Shown here piece after piece: positions 54,076-64,000 of a stretch of DNA of 64,000 bases. Both the position numbers and the translations under genes were made by a program. The notes beneath the pieces are model-generated. The model was not told the DNA's origin. It did no database searches and saw nothing but the letters and a program-made list of their open reading frames with translations. The stretch lies in the NCBI GenBank assembly GCA_030435675.1, contig CM059625.1:10478001-10542000 (forward strand). Direction: 5' to 3'. The DNA is from Steinernema hermaphroditum (taxonomy: Eukaryota > Nematoda > Chromadorea > Rhabditida > Steinernematidae). Each line of letters starts with the position of its first letter. Positions within the stretch are counted from its first letter, which is position 1.

Positions 54076-57000
54076 TCAGACATACGGAATTGAAGGAGGG
54101 GAGGCCATAACGGGCGCTATAAAGTCGCGATCGTTGGAGTCGTACGGATTTACTGCTGGGCCTTTGCTGTGGAATCCCTTCGACAGACAAATGTAACTCA
54201 ACAGTTCCACCACTTCACCCAAGCAGCACAGAGAAATTCCTAGCCACAGACAAACTGCTCCAGCGATCTTTTGGAACAAATCCATTCCCTTAATTTGCAC
54301 TCACAATGTTTTAGGAAACACAAACTTACGCTCATGTTAGGTGTCTCAACCTGCTTCTCGTAGGCCAACGTAGAGAACGACACCTCAATGAGAATTGCGT
54401 TTTCTCTGAAAACTGAAAAAGTCATGAAAAGCAGAACTGCTTAAGTTACGTGTAGGCAGTGTAACAATCAATATTCGTTTTTGGGTACTTGTCATGGCAG
54501 TTCGTCGTTTGGTAGGGTTCTTTGGATGGCCATTTGGAATAGCTGACTGACAAGCGATAGTCCGCTTCCCTGAAGACGTCTTATGTGATCAAACTAAATA
54601 ACTGATGGCTACCTGCAGCCTGTCGAACAGGTGCAGTTGTCGACGGAATTGTAATCGCCTTGGTTGATTACATAGTCCTTGTAGCATTCAAGATAGTTCA
54701 TGTTGCCGGGCCCGCAGTAAGAAGCATTTGTGTCGGGCGGCTTCGGAAATCTCCCATCAGCACATCCACACGTCGCTATCATCTTTCGTTGGAAGCAGGC
54801 TCGGAAGCATCCCTGATATCCGTAGGAAGTATTCTGGATTGTGCACTTACCTCGTAGGTATAGTCACCCTTATAGTAGCTGTCAGCCCCACTATACGCTC
54901 CGTGACAATCACCGTACGGAAACGGTAGTCGCTCTGGCTCAACCTGGGACATTTTTAAGAAGAAATGCCGGTATAGCAATCCTATGGACCTACGTATTGA
55001 ACAGAAATAGTTGTGTGAGTTCCTACAGCCACATTGAATCCGTCTGTATTTGGGAAAGGAATCACGCTTTGGTTGTGAACGGTGATTCGCATTCCTGCTT
55101 GAGCCGTTGTCGGGAGATATTCCGAAACATTACTCAAAGCGATCATTCGTAAGCCTACGATTCCACTACTACATTAGCATCCGACATCAATCGTACCGTA
55201 CGCAGTTCCGCCCTTCTCAATTTTGTAATGACCATCGTGATTGAACGTATAACAATTACCAAAATCAGGATCCCAAATCGACGAAAAGTCTCTGTAAGCA
55301 TAACGTAGAGTGTATAGAAACGTACAATTACTTTTCATAATCGCAGGGCATTGAATCGTACGAACATTGAATGAGAAGTTCCTTTAGTTGATAACCGTAT
55401 TTTACTCTTTGATCCGGATCAAGGCTTTGTAAAACGTCGGTCAAGCGATCCAATACTTGTGTTTCTAGGGCCATTCCTGTCGTGTCCCATGAAATACCGT
55501 ATTTCTGCAGAAGTTGGGTTACACTGTCTTCAAAGTAAGTGTTGTTGCTTTTGATGACTCCAAGAGTGGTCGACGACAGAGAACTAGGAGTCGATCCTTC
55601 GCCATTCTCAGGTCCTTCCTTTTCTTCACCGCCTTCTCCATCTCCGCTACCTCCATTCTCTTGTCCGTCCTTTCCATCATTGTCATTTACGTTCTTTTCG
55701 CTGCTTTCTCCGTTTTCACCGTTCTTGTGCCCGTCCGAATCGGTCTCCGGGCCTTTCTCTTGGGAATCTCCACTTCCATTGTCTTTTCCATCACTTCCAT
55801 CGCTGTTACCGTCTTTTCCGTTCGCTTCTTTACTTCCTTCTTCTTTACCACTGCCGTCTTTACCACTGTCTTCGTTTCCGTCATTTTCATCACTTCCATT
55901 GCTGTTGCCGTCTTTTCCATTCGCTTCTTTGCTTCCGTCTTCTTCACCACCATTTTCTTTATCACTGTCTTCATTTCCGTCGCCTTTCCCAGTGCCTTCT
56001 TTACCATCACCGTCGTTGTCGCCGCTTCCTCCGCCTGCATTTCCATTTCCACTATTGTCTCCTCCGTTTCCATTATCATCGCCATTCCCGCTTCCTTTTG
56101 GAGCGCGAGTTCTACCTGACTCGATATATTCGCCGTGTCCTTCTGGCTTGTTTTCGGAGGAATTTCCACCGGAGTCTCCCTCTTCACCGTCATCAAGATC
56201 ATCATCGCCAGTGTCACTATCTTCACGTTCGTCGACTTCCTGCGTTACTTCATTTTCATCGACCGTTGTGCTTTCTTCACTGGCCCATTTAATCGTCCGT
56301 TTGGTATATAGCCGTGTAAATAATGTTCCGAAACCCACAGGGCCACCATTCTGTCCTTCAGGATTGTCCTCATTTCCGCCATCTTCGCCATCATCCCGGT
56401 CGTTTCCACCTTCATTACTTCCATCACCGTCTCCATTCTCATTGTCGTCAGTCCCTGTCCCATCCTTACTGTCTTCGGATCCCGTCGTAGATTCTCCGTT
56501 GGAGGCATCGGAATCATCATTTGAGGTTGTGGAAAACGCAGGTGGTTCAATAGTTGATAAAGAAACAGTGGTGAAAGAACTCACTCCACTTGTCGATGGG
56601 TACAAGCCGGTGGAAAAATCGCTAAGGATGTTTGTGGTCGTTGAAAAGCTGTCTTCGTTAGCAGGTGTTGTGATTGTCGAACTTTTTGAGAGATCTGTGG
56701 TTGTTATATCAAGTGTGCTCGTTGTATTGATGCTAGATGTCGTTGTGATCGACGCAGTTGAAGATGAAGAATGCTCGACCGGCGTTGTTTGCGTGCTTGC
56801 CTCATTTGCAGTTGTCGTAGAGGTTGAAGGTGAGTCATCTGATACTGCAGTACCCGTTGTTGTCAGTAAAGTCGTTGAGCCTGTGGAACTGGTAGAAGCT
56901 TCATCGATCGTCGTAGTGACTGGAGCGGTTGTTGTAGTCTCTTCAGTGCTTGTCGTAGTTGTCGTTATGGGTGATGACACAGTAGTTGTAGTGGATGCGG

Positions 57001-59091
57001 TGGTTCTTGTTTCTACAATTATGGTTGTTGATGTTGATGTTGCAGCTGTGGTGGTGACTGTAGTATTTTGAGGGCTGCTGGACGTGGATGTGAAAGCAGA
57101 AGTTGAAGTCGGTGCAGTACTGCTGGAGGTCGATATTGACGTAGGTGTGCTGGAAGTCGAAGTCGATGCAGCAGCGGTGGAGGTCGAAGTCGAAGGATCG
57201 GTGCTGGAAGTCGAAGTCGATGCAGTGGAGGTGGAGGTCGATGTTGACGCAACGCTGCTCGTGGTACTTGCCGTCGTGGTAGTTGTGGTTACCGTTGGAG
57301 TGCACAGTGTTATTTCGTTTGACATAAATGTAGTAGTTGTTGTTGGTGTTGTCGTAGTTGGGGTAGTCGTTGTCGTTGAGGTAACTATTGTTGTCGTTGT
57401 TCCTTCCTCAGATGTTGTCGTCGACGCTGAAGATGTTGTTGTTGACTGTTCAGATGTCGTTGAAATCGACGACGAAGAACTAACACTAGTGGTTGTGGTA
57501 GAATCTGTAGTTGTAGGTGTGATGGTTGTTGATGTTGTTGTCGGCAAAGTACTGGTCGTAGATGTGGTTGTGGGGAACGTTGTAGTGGTTGATGCAGTCG
57601 TCGTGGTTGAGGCCCCCGTTGTACTTGTAGATGCTGTTGTCGTAGTAGTTGTTTCCGGGCATATTGTTATCTCAGGCAACGGAACAGCTGTCGTTGTAGA
57701 AATCAAAGAGGTGGTAGAAGTTGTGACTGTTGTAGGCGTCGTGGTGGAAGTGGATATAGTGACTGTGGTTGTTGGTTCCGTCGTTGTGGTAGTTGTAGAA
57801 TCGCTTGTGGTAGACGATGTAATGGCCTCCGTTGCCGTAGTTGTGGTGCTGGTCGTTGTAGAATCACTTGTGGTAGACGAGGTGATGGCCTCCGTTGTCG
57901 TGGATGTTGACGGTGACGTTGTTGTGCTCGTTACCGTAGTCGTCGTCGTGGGAGAAGAACACATGAGCACTTTATATGCGGTTCTGTCTTTTGCAGCTTC
58001 TGTTGTCGTCGTCGAAAACGTGGTAGTTGTCAAAAGTGAAGTGGTTGATGTAGCCGTCGTTGACGTGGTCGAGTCTGTTCTACACATACTAACAGTTTTC
58101 ACACTCCTAAACTCGACCATTGAATCTGTCGCTCACTGGTAATTCCCACCTTTTTCGTCTGCGGGCTGGAACGTCGCTCATTATGTCACACAATCTCGGC
58201 AGGGTGCACGTCACATCGAATTTCATATCGGCTCCACAAGTTTCAAGGCTCTCCATACAAACATTTGGGCTTTCTGGATAAAGTCACAGTTCATTTTCCT
58301 CAACGTAATAGATGAACTTACGGTATTCTGTGCAGAGAGTTGTATCAGGAGCACATTTGATAAAAAAGTCAGCGAGTAAGTGAGGATCGTATGGACATCC
58401 ATCGAAGTATTCGTTTCTCACAATGTACATTTTTGAACATGCTGAAAAGAAGTATGCACATAGCACATTTAAAATGTTTAACCTTGGACCAGAGTGTCTC
58501 CAGAACATGTATCAAAAGTTGTTTTGAGTTGCCCATGAGTAGCGTTAAATTTACCACACTCCTTTCCTTGCGTCTCCACACTTTCCTCAGACATAGTAGC
58601 CCAACTGTCGTTGGTGCTCTTCTGCGTCAGAAAATCATATACAGACAGCTGAAATGCGCACTAGCTTTCAACAGTCGAAACAATATTAGCGCCAACCAAA
58701 TTGTGCAGTTCCTGTATGTTCACAGTTGACGCTTTTCTCATCGGGTTGATGTTGCAAATGGTGACTGCTGGGAATGGGGTACCGTATGCATTTTTGATCT
58801 CGAGAACTGTATCCTTGTTGTACTATACATACCTTGAGAGCAATGAAATTTAAAAGAGTTTACCTGTTTGTAGTCTTTTATAAGGAAGGCTGTCTGAATC
58901 GCAAACCCAACAATTGAAATCACAGCAAAGATAATCCAAAAGGCCTTGAGAGCGAGATGAGGGAACCTTGAAGCAAGTCGAATTGCTTAAATATTCGGGC
59001 TGATAAGAGTCTCTGCGGCATTAGTACCTTTTAACTCCGTCCAACTTGCCCAATAGACAACATTCTGAGTGAAGGGTCTATTCGATATCAT
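54076..59091 (-). CDS. DEG/ENaC channel subunit with giant mucin-like insertion
   Basis: Fourteen exons: 59091-59028, 58985-58864, 58813-58697, 58648-58483, 58441-58322, 58273-58150, 58088-55332, 55291-55197, 55154-54994, 54943-54851, 54812-54613, 54569-54450, 54405-54330 and 54288-54076. They join in one frame to give 1475 residues, about twice a normal degenerin. TM1 (about 39-57) is followed by the hallmark FPAVTICNINPMRK. Ordered Cys-rich pieces then lead to residue 237. Exon 7 (919 codons) adds a Ser/Thr-rich mucin-like part (about 240-775), an acidic Gly/Asn/Asp/Glu part (about 775-1067) and a return to the channel fold. The fold resumes with DFSSIWDPDFGNCYTFN, the Cys-rich domain (CGCADGRFPKP, CGPGNMNYLEC) and TM2 with the GxS filter in WLGISLCCLGEVVELL. 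DEG/ENaC proteins form trimeric amiloride-sensitive Na+ channels gated by touch, protons or peptides. The insert should be a glycosylated extracellular brush. Confidence 0.92.
55590..56480 (-). repeat. Acidic Gly/Asn/Asp/Glu-rich low-complexity coding segment
   Basis: The second half of the insertion is built of short GNGDDNG- and KEANGKDGNS-like units, with one near-exact duplication of the block around SKEANGKDGNS. It has no cysteine. It may bind Ca2+ or act as a charged spacer. It is extracellular by position between TM1 and TM2. Confidence 0.85.
56480..58088 (-). repeat. Thr/Ser-rich mucin-like low-complexity coding repeat
   Basis: Degenerate ACN/TCN codon repeats encode hundreds of Thr and Ser, dense O-glycosylation sites. 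Four sub-repeats each open with a lone cysteine: SMCRTDSTT, LMCSSPTTTT, ITICPETTTT and ITLCTPTVTT, followed by a Thr/Ser run. The codons vary, so protein composition rather than DNA identity is being kept. Because ACN read backwards is NGT, the + strand shows a long Val-rich open frame that is only a shadow. Confidence 0.9.
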
Positions 59092-59641
59092 ACCAACTGT
59101 ACTCTACTGGGGTCTGACATCGAAACGGGGATACCATGAATGCGTTTCCTTTTCATCTCTCCTAGCAACAAACACCAATCTGCATGTGCACTAGTTCTTC
59201 ATCATAGCAATATGATGAAATATTAACAAGAGCCGCGTCCTCGCTGGTTTCTGCATAAGTAGGTCTTGGCACTTTTGTTAAACTGTAAGTTGCTAGGAAG
59301 TTCTTGTTTGTCCTTTCATAACATATAAAGGCAGTTTTTCTGAACAGGAAAATCAGGAAGCATTAGAAAGTACGAGTGTGATGTTGCGTCGATGCCGCTT
59401 TGATGGCTTTTGAAGAGTAGAAGTGGCAATTACAGACCCATAAATTCTCGATCTTGCATCTGGTGAACACTTGCGATCGGTTACGGCCGCCGGCGACCAA
59501 GAAGTCCGCATTATCATTGGCTGGTTTGCCACATTGCGTGGTGCTCGATGCGTCCCTACTTCGGGAATACGGTAACTGTCTTATTCGTTCCCTCAGCGAA
59601 ATTATACGGTTTAGAACACAAACGCGACTAGCGCCGTAAAT
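59092..59641. other. Intergenic DNA between DEG/ENaC and homeobox genes
   Basis: 550 bp between divergent genes, so both promoters are expected here. No extra coding sequence was supported. An additional 5' exon of the homeobox gene cannot be excluded. Confidence 0.45.
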
Positions 59642-60158
59642 ATGGACACACGCTGTTCAACAGGTATGAAATGAGCAGAATACATCTCCTATTGCAAAAC
59701 TACAGAGTTCGACAACTGCTCGAAGCGCCGCTTCCGAACCAATTTCACCGAAGGTCAAAGTCTCGTTTTGGAGGAAGCCTTTCAGGAGTCCCACTATCCC
59801 GATCAAACCGCAAAAAGGGCGATGTCGATCCTGCTCGACATTCCAGAGGACAGAATTACGGTAATATTCATTGTTAATCCGATGTATTTTTTTGCTTCGG
59901 TTTTAGGTATGGTTTCAGAACAGGCGCGCGAAGTGGCGCCGCAAAGAAACGCGTGATCGTGAAAGGAAGACCGCTGATTACGGCTCGTCAAACAATGTTC
60001 CTCGTTCCAACCAAACTATTTCTTCCGTTCCCGAACGTCATTTCGAGCAATGTCCCTCGACAGCTCACGCCTCTTTCTTCAAACCTTTCGCCACAGCTCC
60101 CATACAGTCACAACATGTCAACCTGGATAACAATTTTTTGTATCAGACCCAGTATTAG
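59642..60158 (+). CDS. Small paired-like homeobox protein
   Basis: Three exons (59642-59663, 59706-59860, 59907-60158) give 142 residues. The homeodomain (about residues 12-71) starts at KRRFRTNFTEGQ, contains FQESHYPDQTAKRA and ends with IPEDRITVWFQNRRAKWRRK. Gln at position 50 and Asn at 51 of helix 3 place it in the paired-like Q50 class. SHYPD and PEDRI-VWFQNRRAKWR are closest in general to VSX/CEH-10, UNC-4 and related classes, which specify neurons. Nothing of a paired domain, CVC domain or OAR tail is seen. The C-terminal 70 residues are polar (FFKPFATAPIQ, ending LYQTQY). The first exon is only 22 bp, and an upstream exon could exist. It would act as a DNA-binding transcription factor in the nucleus. 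Assignment to one class needs a tree. Confidence 0.86.
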
Positions 60159-61144
60159 AAGACAGGAAACGGAGATCGTCGCCATTTGACCAAAAATGCC
60201 TTTGTATGTGTGCACACATGTTTATTAAATATTTGGCTCGTTTCTCTTCCGATTCAGTGTCAAATTAACCTTTTGGTCGTAAGCGTTCATTGTTTATACG
60301 ACAACTCAGCTCGAATTGCTTGCGATTCACTGTCTCCTCTGTTCGTTGTTTAGGCGCGTCCATGACAACGACACTGCTGGCTCAACTTTTTTAATCCTTC
60401 AATTACTAGCGTTCGTGCATCGATTCTTGCCAGGTATAGGCGCATCGCCTTTATTGGCCCTTACAGCGTAACAAATAACGCGAGCCATTCGCCCGGAAAG
60501 GAAGTCGATGAGAGAGAGGCAGCGAGTGCTCTGCGTGCTCCGAAAATCGTTGGGGCAAAGCACCGAAGCGACGTCGCTTCCAAGAAGCGTCTTCGAGGTT
60601 ATTGCGACTTGATTGCTTTTGCTTCTTAGAATATGTCTATTGTCCCTCCTAAAATCATCATCTACCGCGCGTTCTATCCAGCTCTAATAAGGCAGCTTTT
60701 AATTTCAGCGAAAACAGATTACGCACTGATATCGTCTGTCTCTTAGCATACAATGAGTGTTGACCATTCATTCTTCGCCTATTTTCAAATGTCGAACTTC
60801 TTTAAAGCAGCGAATCGTATTGCCGTTTCGAACACTGCATTGTCTCGCCGCGATCCAAATGATTCTTCCAGCGCTGGAGTATTGCACCTCGTTCGCTGCT
60901 ACAGCTGACCACATTGACGACCACACACAGCGGTCTTCAATCGAACAGCGGCGCTGTGCGCGAAAACACGCCTGAATCAACGCTCTGAATCATACCAGTC
61001 CCGCTTCCCGTGTGCGCTAGCTTAGCCGATTACGATGTATAGATATGATATTAGACTAATTGCGCATCGATCAAAGCAGTGATAGAAACTGACATGCATT
61101 CTTTTCAGGGCTGATCATGCTACATTGTTACTTCTGAAACGCTG
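60159..61144. other. Intergenic DNA, no gene seen
   Basis: About 1 kb between two plus-strand genes. It is CpG-containing in the middle (about 60.5-60.9 kb), with a domain-free open frame on each strand. It should contain the 3' end of the homeobox gene and the TMEM127-like promoter. Confidence 0.45.
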
Positions 61145-62199
61145 ATGGACCTGTTCAGAACAAATCCCGGTAGCTAAGATATGCAATTGCTCGTTGTTAC
61201 TGAAATAGTTCAGGTTTCGCCGCTCTCGTACCCATGGCTCGAGGACTGAAATGCGTCAAGCACGACGCGAACGAAGTGAACTATGCCGCTGGTTTCTTTA
61301 ACCTCCTCGCTGCATCACTGGTAGTCCCCATCACAGAAAATACAGAAATATTTATCGGCTTTAGGCTATAACCGCGTTGATGTACTCTGATTTCATCTTA
61401 ATCGAAGACGGTGGAGGCGGCATGGACCACGAAAATCGAACATTGCTTGCTCTGGAGAATCTTTCGTCCTTAAACACAGCTTTTGTGCTTGAAGACTCGT
61501 GCGAAAGAATCGGTGCATATTACTTTTGGAGACCGGCCAGGTTCGGAACTTACGACGATGCCAGTGGAAAAGAACATGTAGTATACCATTACGAGGATAC
61601 AAGTAAGATGAATAACCAAAGCCATTGGAAATGTGTGTTTTAGCTTTGGTTGATTGCATATCACCCACTGTAGCCAACCTTTTTTATATCATTATTGCTC
61701 TTTGTTTCGTCATCATTATAACGTCTTCCTTCGGAGCCATGATGAACATTATCGGACCGAGCTATGGGTTCCTTCAATGGCTACGACAGAACACGGTCCT
61801 TGAAATATGCAACAGTTCGTTAACGGTTTCCAACGTTTGCAAAAACAGTTCCTTTCAGTGGCAATCTGCTTGATCACTTGCATAGTCGCCCTGTTCGCTC
61901 AACTTCATATCGCGAATTTGCGGCCGTGGTCATCAATCTCGGTTAGTACCGGTGTTTTCCTTATCGGCTGTTCTGGAATAATGAGCTTCGTGTCATCGGC
62001 TGCGGTCCTCCGAAGCAAAGCGCTTCTTCAGCGAGCGCGGCGAATCGACAACCAACGTCTCCTTTGCCATCGCTCCCTCCGTTCCTGGCGTGATGTCAAC
62101 AATCGAATCGAAGACACTACTCCGATTATTCAGTTCGAACGGTACCTAATGCAGAGTTCCGTTTTGCCCTCTGACGACTCTTTCGAACCGACCGTCTAA
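61145..62199 (+). CDS. TMEM127: TMEM127-like four-pass membrane protein
   Basis: Five exons (61145-61169, 61214-61320, 61365-61602, 61674-61814, 61859-62199) give 283 residues. Hydrophobic segments are YAAGFFNLLAASLAITALMY, then NLFYIIIALCFVIIITSSFG, AICLITCIVALFAQLHI and VSTGVFLIGCSGIMSFVSS. The order matches human TMEM127 (238 aa): helix 1, a luminal loop, a central NLFYIII...GPS block and two more helices. A loop after the second helix reads MNIIGPSYGFLQWLR, like the DVFGPKHPALK of the human protein. TMEM127 is an endosomal/lysosomal tumour suppressor that damps mTORC1 and affects RET trafficking. The cytosolic tail here is longer and Arg/Ser-rich. A tyrosine endocytic motif as in human is not obvious. 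The first Met (61145) stays in frame across intron 1; 61234 is an alternative start. Confidence 0.75.
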
Positions 62200-62617
62200 G
62201 ATTCGTTCACAAAGGTTGCAGTGCACATGATATGTTCCTCTCCACGACAGATGACATGTATTTTTCCTATAATGTACATAAGAGAACAGTCGTATGAATT
62301 CCATCACTCTCGTCTCGTCACATTATTACGGTGATCAAGTTATACTATCATTTCGAAATCCTCTGGCTTTACTTGCTAAAAAACCAAATTTCCGTAGGCT
62401 CCATGCGAGTTTTGGCTGTAGTTGAAGCTTTGAACCTTATCTATCGCCGCTGTACATTTCTTTGTGTTTTTCTTGCCCCAAATAAATGTGAAAAAGCAAA
62501 GCGATCATGGACAGTGACTTTGATTCTTCGTATGATTGACAGCTTCTGCGTTATCACTGGCGACAGTGGATTCTTAACAGCTTCATTGTAGAATGTTTTC
62601 GCACAGTAACACCAGCC
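62200..62617. other. Short intergenic region
   Basis: About 420 bp with an AATAAA-containing AT-rich stretch near 62480. No gene was supported. It holds the 3' flank of the TMEM127-like gene and the promoter of the TNF-receptor-like gene. Confidence 0.45.
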
Positions 62618-63395
62618 ATGATTTGTATTCGACACACGCCTCTCCTAACTCTTCTGAGTTTCTGCTTGGTGAGTTTTATAAAGTGTTATTTCTTTTTTTT
62701 AATACGTAGCCAATGTAGATTCTCAGCGTTAATGGCAATAATGAATTCAGTGGCGAAGCCGTCGAGGATGTTGATGCTTGTCCTAAGGTATCGCCTTTTG
62801 TAACTAATGGTTTTGAGGTCTTCGAAGGGTTCGTTCATCGGCGATTACGAAGAGTGCGAGATGTGCAGCGAATGCGGCCCAGGGTACTTTGAAGAAAAGC
62901 CATGTACAAAATCATCGGACACCAAATGCGTCTGGTGCTTATCCGAAAACACGGACAAGAACGAGAATTTTGCCGTGAAATGCGGAACAGATCAGAAATC
63001 TCATCGATTTTTGGAGGACATGACGGATACCGGCTATCAAAGACGTGACAGCCCTCAGGAGTTGGGCTTCGGTAGTCTTAGAGTCTCGCTGAAATCTTTA
63101 ACAATTTGTATTCAGGAAATTCTGCCGAACAGTACGTTTTGTTCCTTTGGTGCACTCTGCTCGCCTTGATAGTTATTATGTGCCTTGCCACAGTTGCTGT
63201 GTGCTTCTTGAGAAAGCAGAACCGGTGCGTTCTACATGTGTTCAACGCGCAGCCTAACGAGGATCGTACCAGTAAGCTCTTCTAATATATTGCCAAACAG
63301 TTAACTGCGATCCACTCTCAGTAGTCTCTTACTCCGCCACTCTCCTCAAACAACAACTGGGAAAGCAGAAGTATGTGCGCCTCGAAGAAGTTTAA
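62618..63395 (+). CDS. TNF-receptor-like single-pass membrane protein
   Basis: Five exons (62618-62668, 62719-62787, 62828-63071, 63116-63271, 63322-63395) give 197 residues. After a signal peptide (MICIRHTPLLTLLSFCL) the ectodomain has one TNFR-type cysteine-rich module. Cysteines are at about 38, 50, 53, 56, 66, 74 and 77, with landmarks ACPKGSFIGDYEEC, CGPGYFEEKPC and SSDTKCVWC. An eighth Cys lies at 92. A membrane helix (about 128-153) precedes a roughly 45-residue cytosolic tail ending QKYVRLEEV. No death domain is present. The single-module layout is like Drosophila Grindelwald or small vertebrate TNFRs such as BCMA. The ligand is unknown, and known nematode genomes have few or no classical TNF pathway genes. 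The acceptor of exon 2 was chosen at 62718 because the one at 62709 gives an immediate stop. Confidence 0.78.
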
Positions 63396-63459
63396 AGAAT
63401 CCATTTTATTGATATGCGCAAAAGTTTTATAATTAACGAAGAGTGCTTAACTTATGCAT

Positions 63460-64000
63460 TCACATGATAACGGAGGACTGTCGCATAACTCTTTCCGTTT
63501 CCCCTCTTAGCGTCTCGTCGTTCCTCGTTCTTCCAAACTCGCGATTATGTTGCGACAGATGAGACTGGATTTGAGGTCCCGGGAACACACGACCATCGGT
63601 TCCGGGAAAACGATTATGCGTATGCAAATGCTCTTCTATCCCTCGGCAAAGGGTTCTTTCGTCACTCAGCCGTCCGCTTTCGCGATGCAATCCAAGACGA
63701 TAATCAGCCGGATTTTGTACCGTCGCAATTAGAGCGCTTTCCGCGCGACTTGCGGATGCCGAAAGCTCGTCGCACACAACAGTCGGCGCCTCTGATGTTG
63801 ACTTAAAAGGGCGGAAGACACTGCATCCACAAGCATAACTAATTACCTTGACCGGAACCATTGGAGCTAGTGGTAAAGGTGTTTTTTTGGTGCAACTCCT
63901 TTTCTGCTGTGCCCTTCTCCGACGGTGCAAACAGAAAAAAAGCAAACAGCACACGATTAAAAGTAGGAATAACAGAAAAAGTCCCAGAAGGAGCCACACC
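63460..64000 (-). CDS. Partial single-pass membrane protein, C-terminal exon
   Basis: An open frame runs off the right edge of the window. It starts in a strong membrane helix (WLLLGLFLLFLLLIVCCLLF) followed by a stop-transfer cluster (HRRRR). About 150 cytosolic residues follow, with a Pro-rich start (TPLPLAPMVPVKV), a Cys pair (YACGCSVF) and a polar, His/Arg-rich tail to the stop at 63460-63462. The arrangement suggests a type I receptor or adhesion protein with its ectodomain outside the window. No intracellular enzyme domain is seen. It is convergent with the TNF-receptor-like gene, with 64 bp between stops. Confidence 0.55.
   Translation of the reverse strand, partial: VWLLLGLFLLFLLLIVCCLLFFCLHRRRRAQQKRSCTKKTPLPLAPMVPVKVISYACGCSVFRPFKSTSEAPTVVCDELSASASRAESALIATVQNPADYRLGLHRESGRLSDERTLCRGIEEHLHTHNRFPGTDGRVFPGPQIQSHLSQHNREFGRTRNDETLRGETERVMRQSSVIM

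Noticed and set aside
55514..58142. Long plus-strand open frames (up to 510 codons, Ser/Pro- or Val-rich)
   Set aside because: They are mirror images of the minus-strand mucin/acidic repeats of the DEG/ENaC gene. The minus frame joins to real channel exons on both sides; the plus frames join to nothing.

Overview
The window looks like nuclear DNA of a nematode, most likely an early-branching (clade I, Trichuris-like) species. The evidence is many spliced genes with very short introns (about 34-50 bp, GT..AG), a muscarinic receptor with the nematode GAR-type signature, a nematode-type HNF4-like nuclear receptor, a divergent nematode-type Cys-loop channel, and a canonical mir-100 linked to let-7. 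The mir-100 mature sequence is the ancestral bilaterian form, which in Caenorhabditis has diverged into the mir-51 family. The genus is inference; nothing in the sequence names it. All exon joins were made by hand from splice sites and reading frame.

Layout: 1-3.1 kb holds a small secreted peptide precursor (+) and a divergent Cys-loop ligand-gated channel (-). 3.1-10.5 kb is a gene desert. 10.5-13.7 kb is a seven-exon nuclear hormone receptor (-). 13.7-22.6 kb is a second desert. 22.6-25.9 kb is a ten-exon SEC14L1/5-type lipid-transfer protein (-). 28.1-29.3 kb is acyl-CoA thioesterase 8 (+), convergent with an SLC49A3-type major-facilitator transporter (-, 29.9-31.6 kb). Just upstream of that transporter, on the same strand, lies a mir-100/let-7 microRNA cluster (31.9-32.2 kb). 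33.5 kb has an isolated GPCR-like exon. 35.3-38.9 kb is the WASH-complex subunit FAM21/WASHC2 (+, 17 exons). 39.7-42.8 kb has two unidentified genes (-). 42.8-49.9 kb is mostly empty.

49.9-53.9 kb encodes a GAR-2-type muscarinic acetylcholine receptor (+). It ends 213 bp from the tail of a DEG/ENaC channel gene (-, 54.1-59.1 kb) whose extracellular domain carries a huge mucin-like and acidic Gly/Asn-rich insertion. 59.6-60.2 kb is a very small paired-like homeobox gene (+). 61.1-62.2 kb is a TMEM127-like four-pass protein (+). 62.6-63.4 kb is a small TNF-receptor-like membrane protein (+). The right edge cuts a single-pass membrane protein gene (-).

There is no operon logic. The shared themes are neural and signalling membrane proteins (Cys-loop channel, muscarinic receptor, DEG/ENaC, candidate neuropeptide), endosome and lipid traffic (FAM21, SEC14L, TMEM127) and developmental control (let-7, mir-100, homeobox, nuclear receptor). 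The most notable items are the retained mir-100/let-7 cluster and the mucin-armed DEG/ENaC channel.
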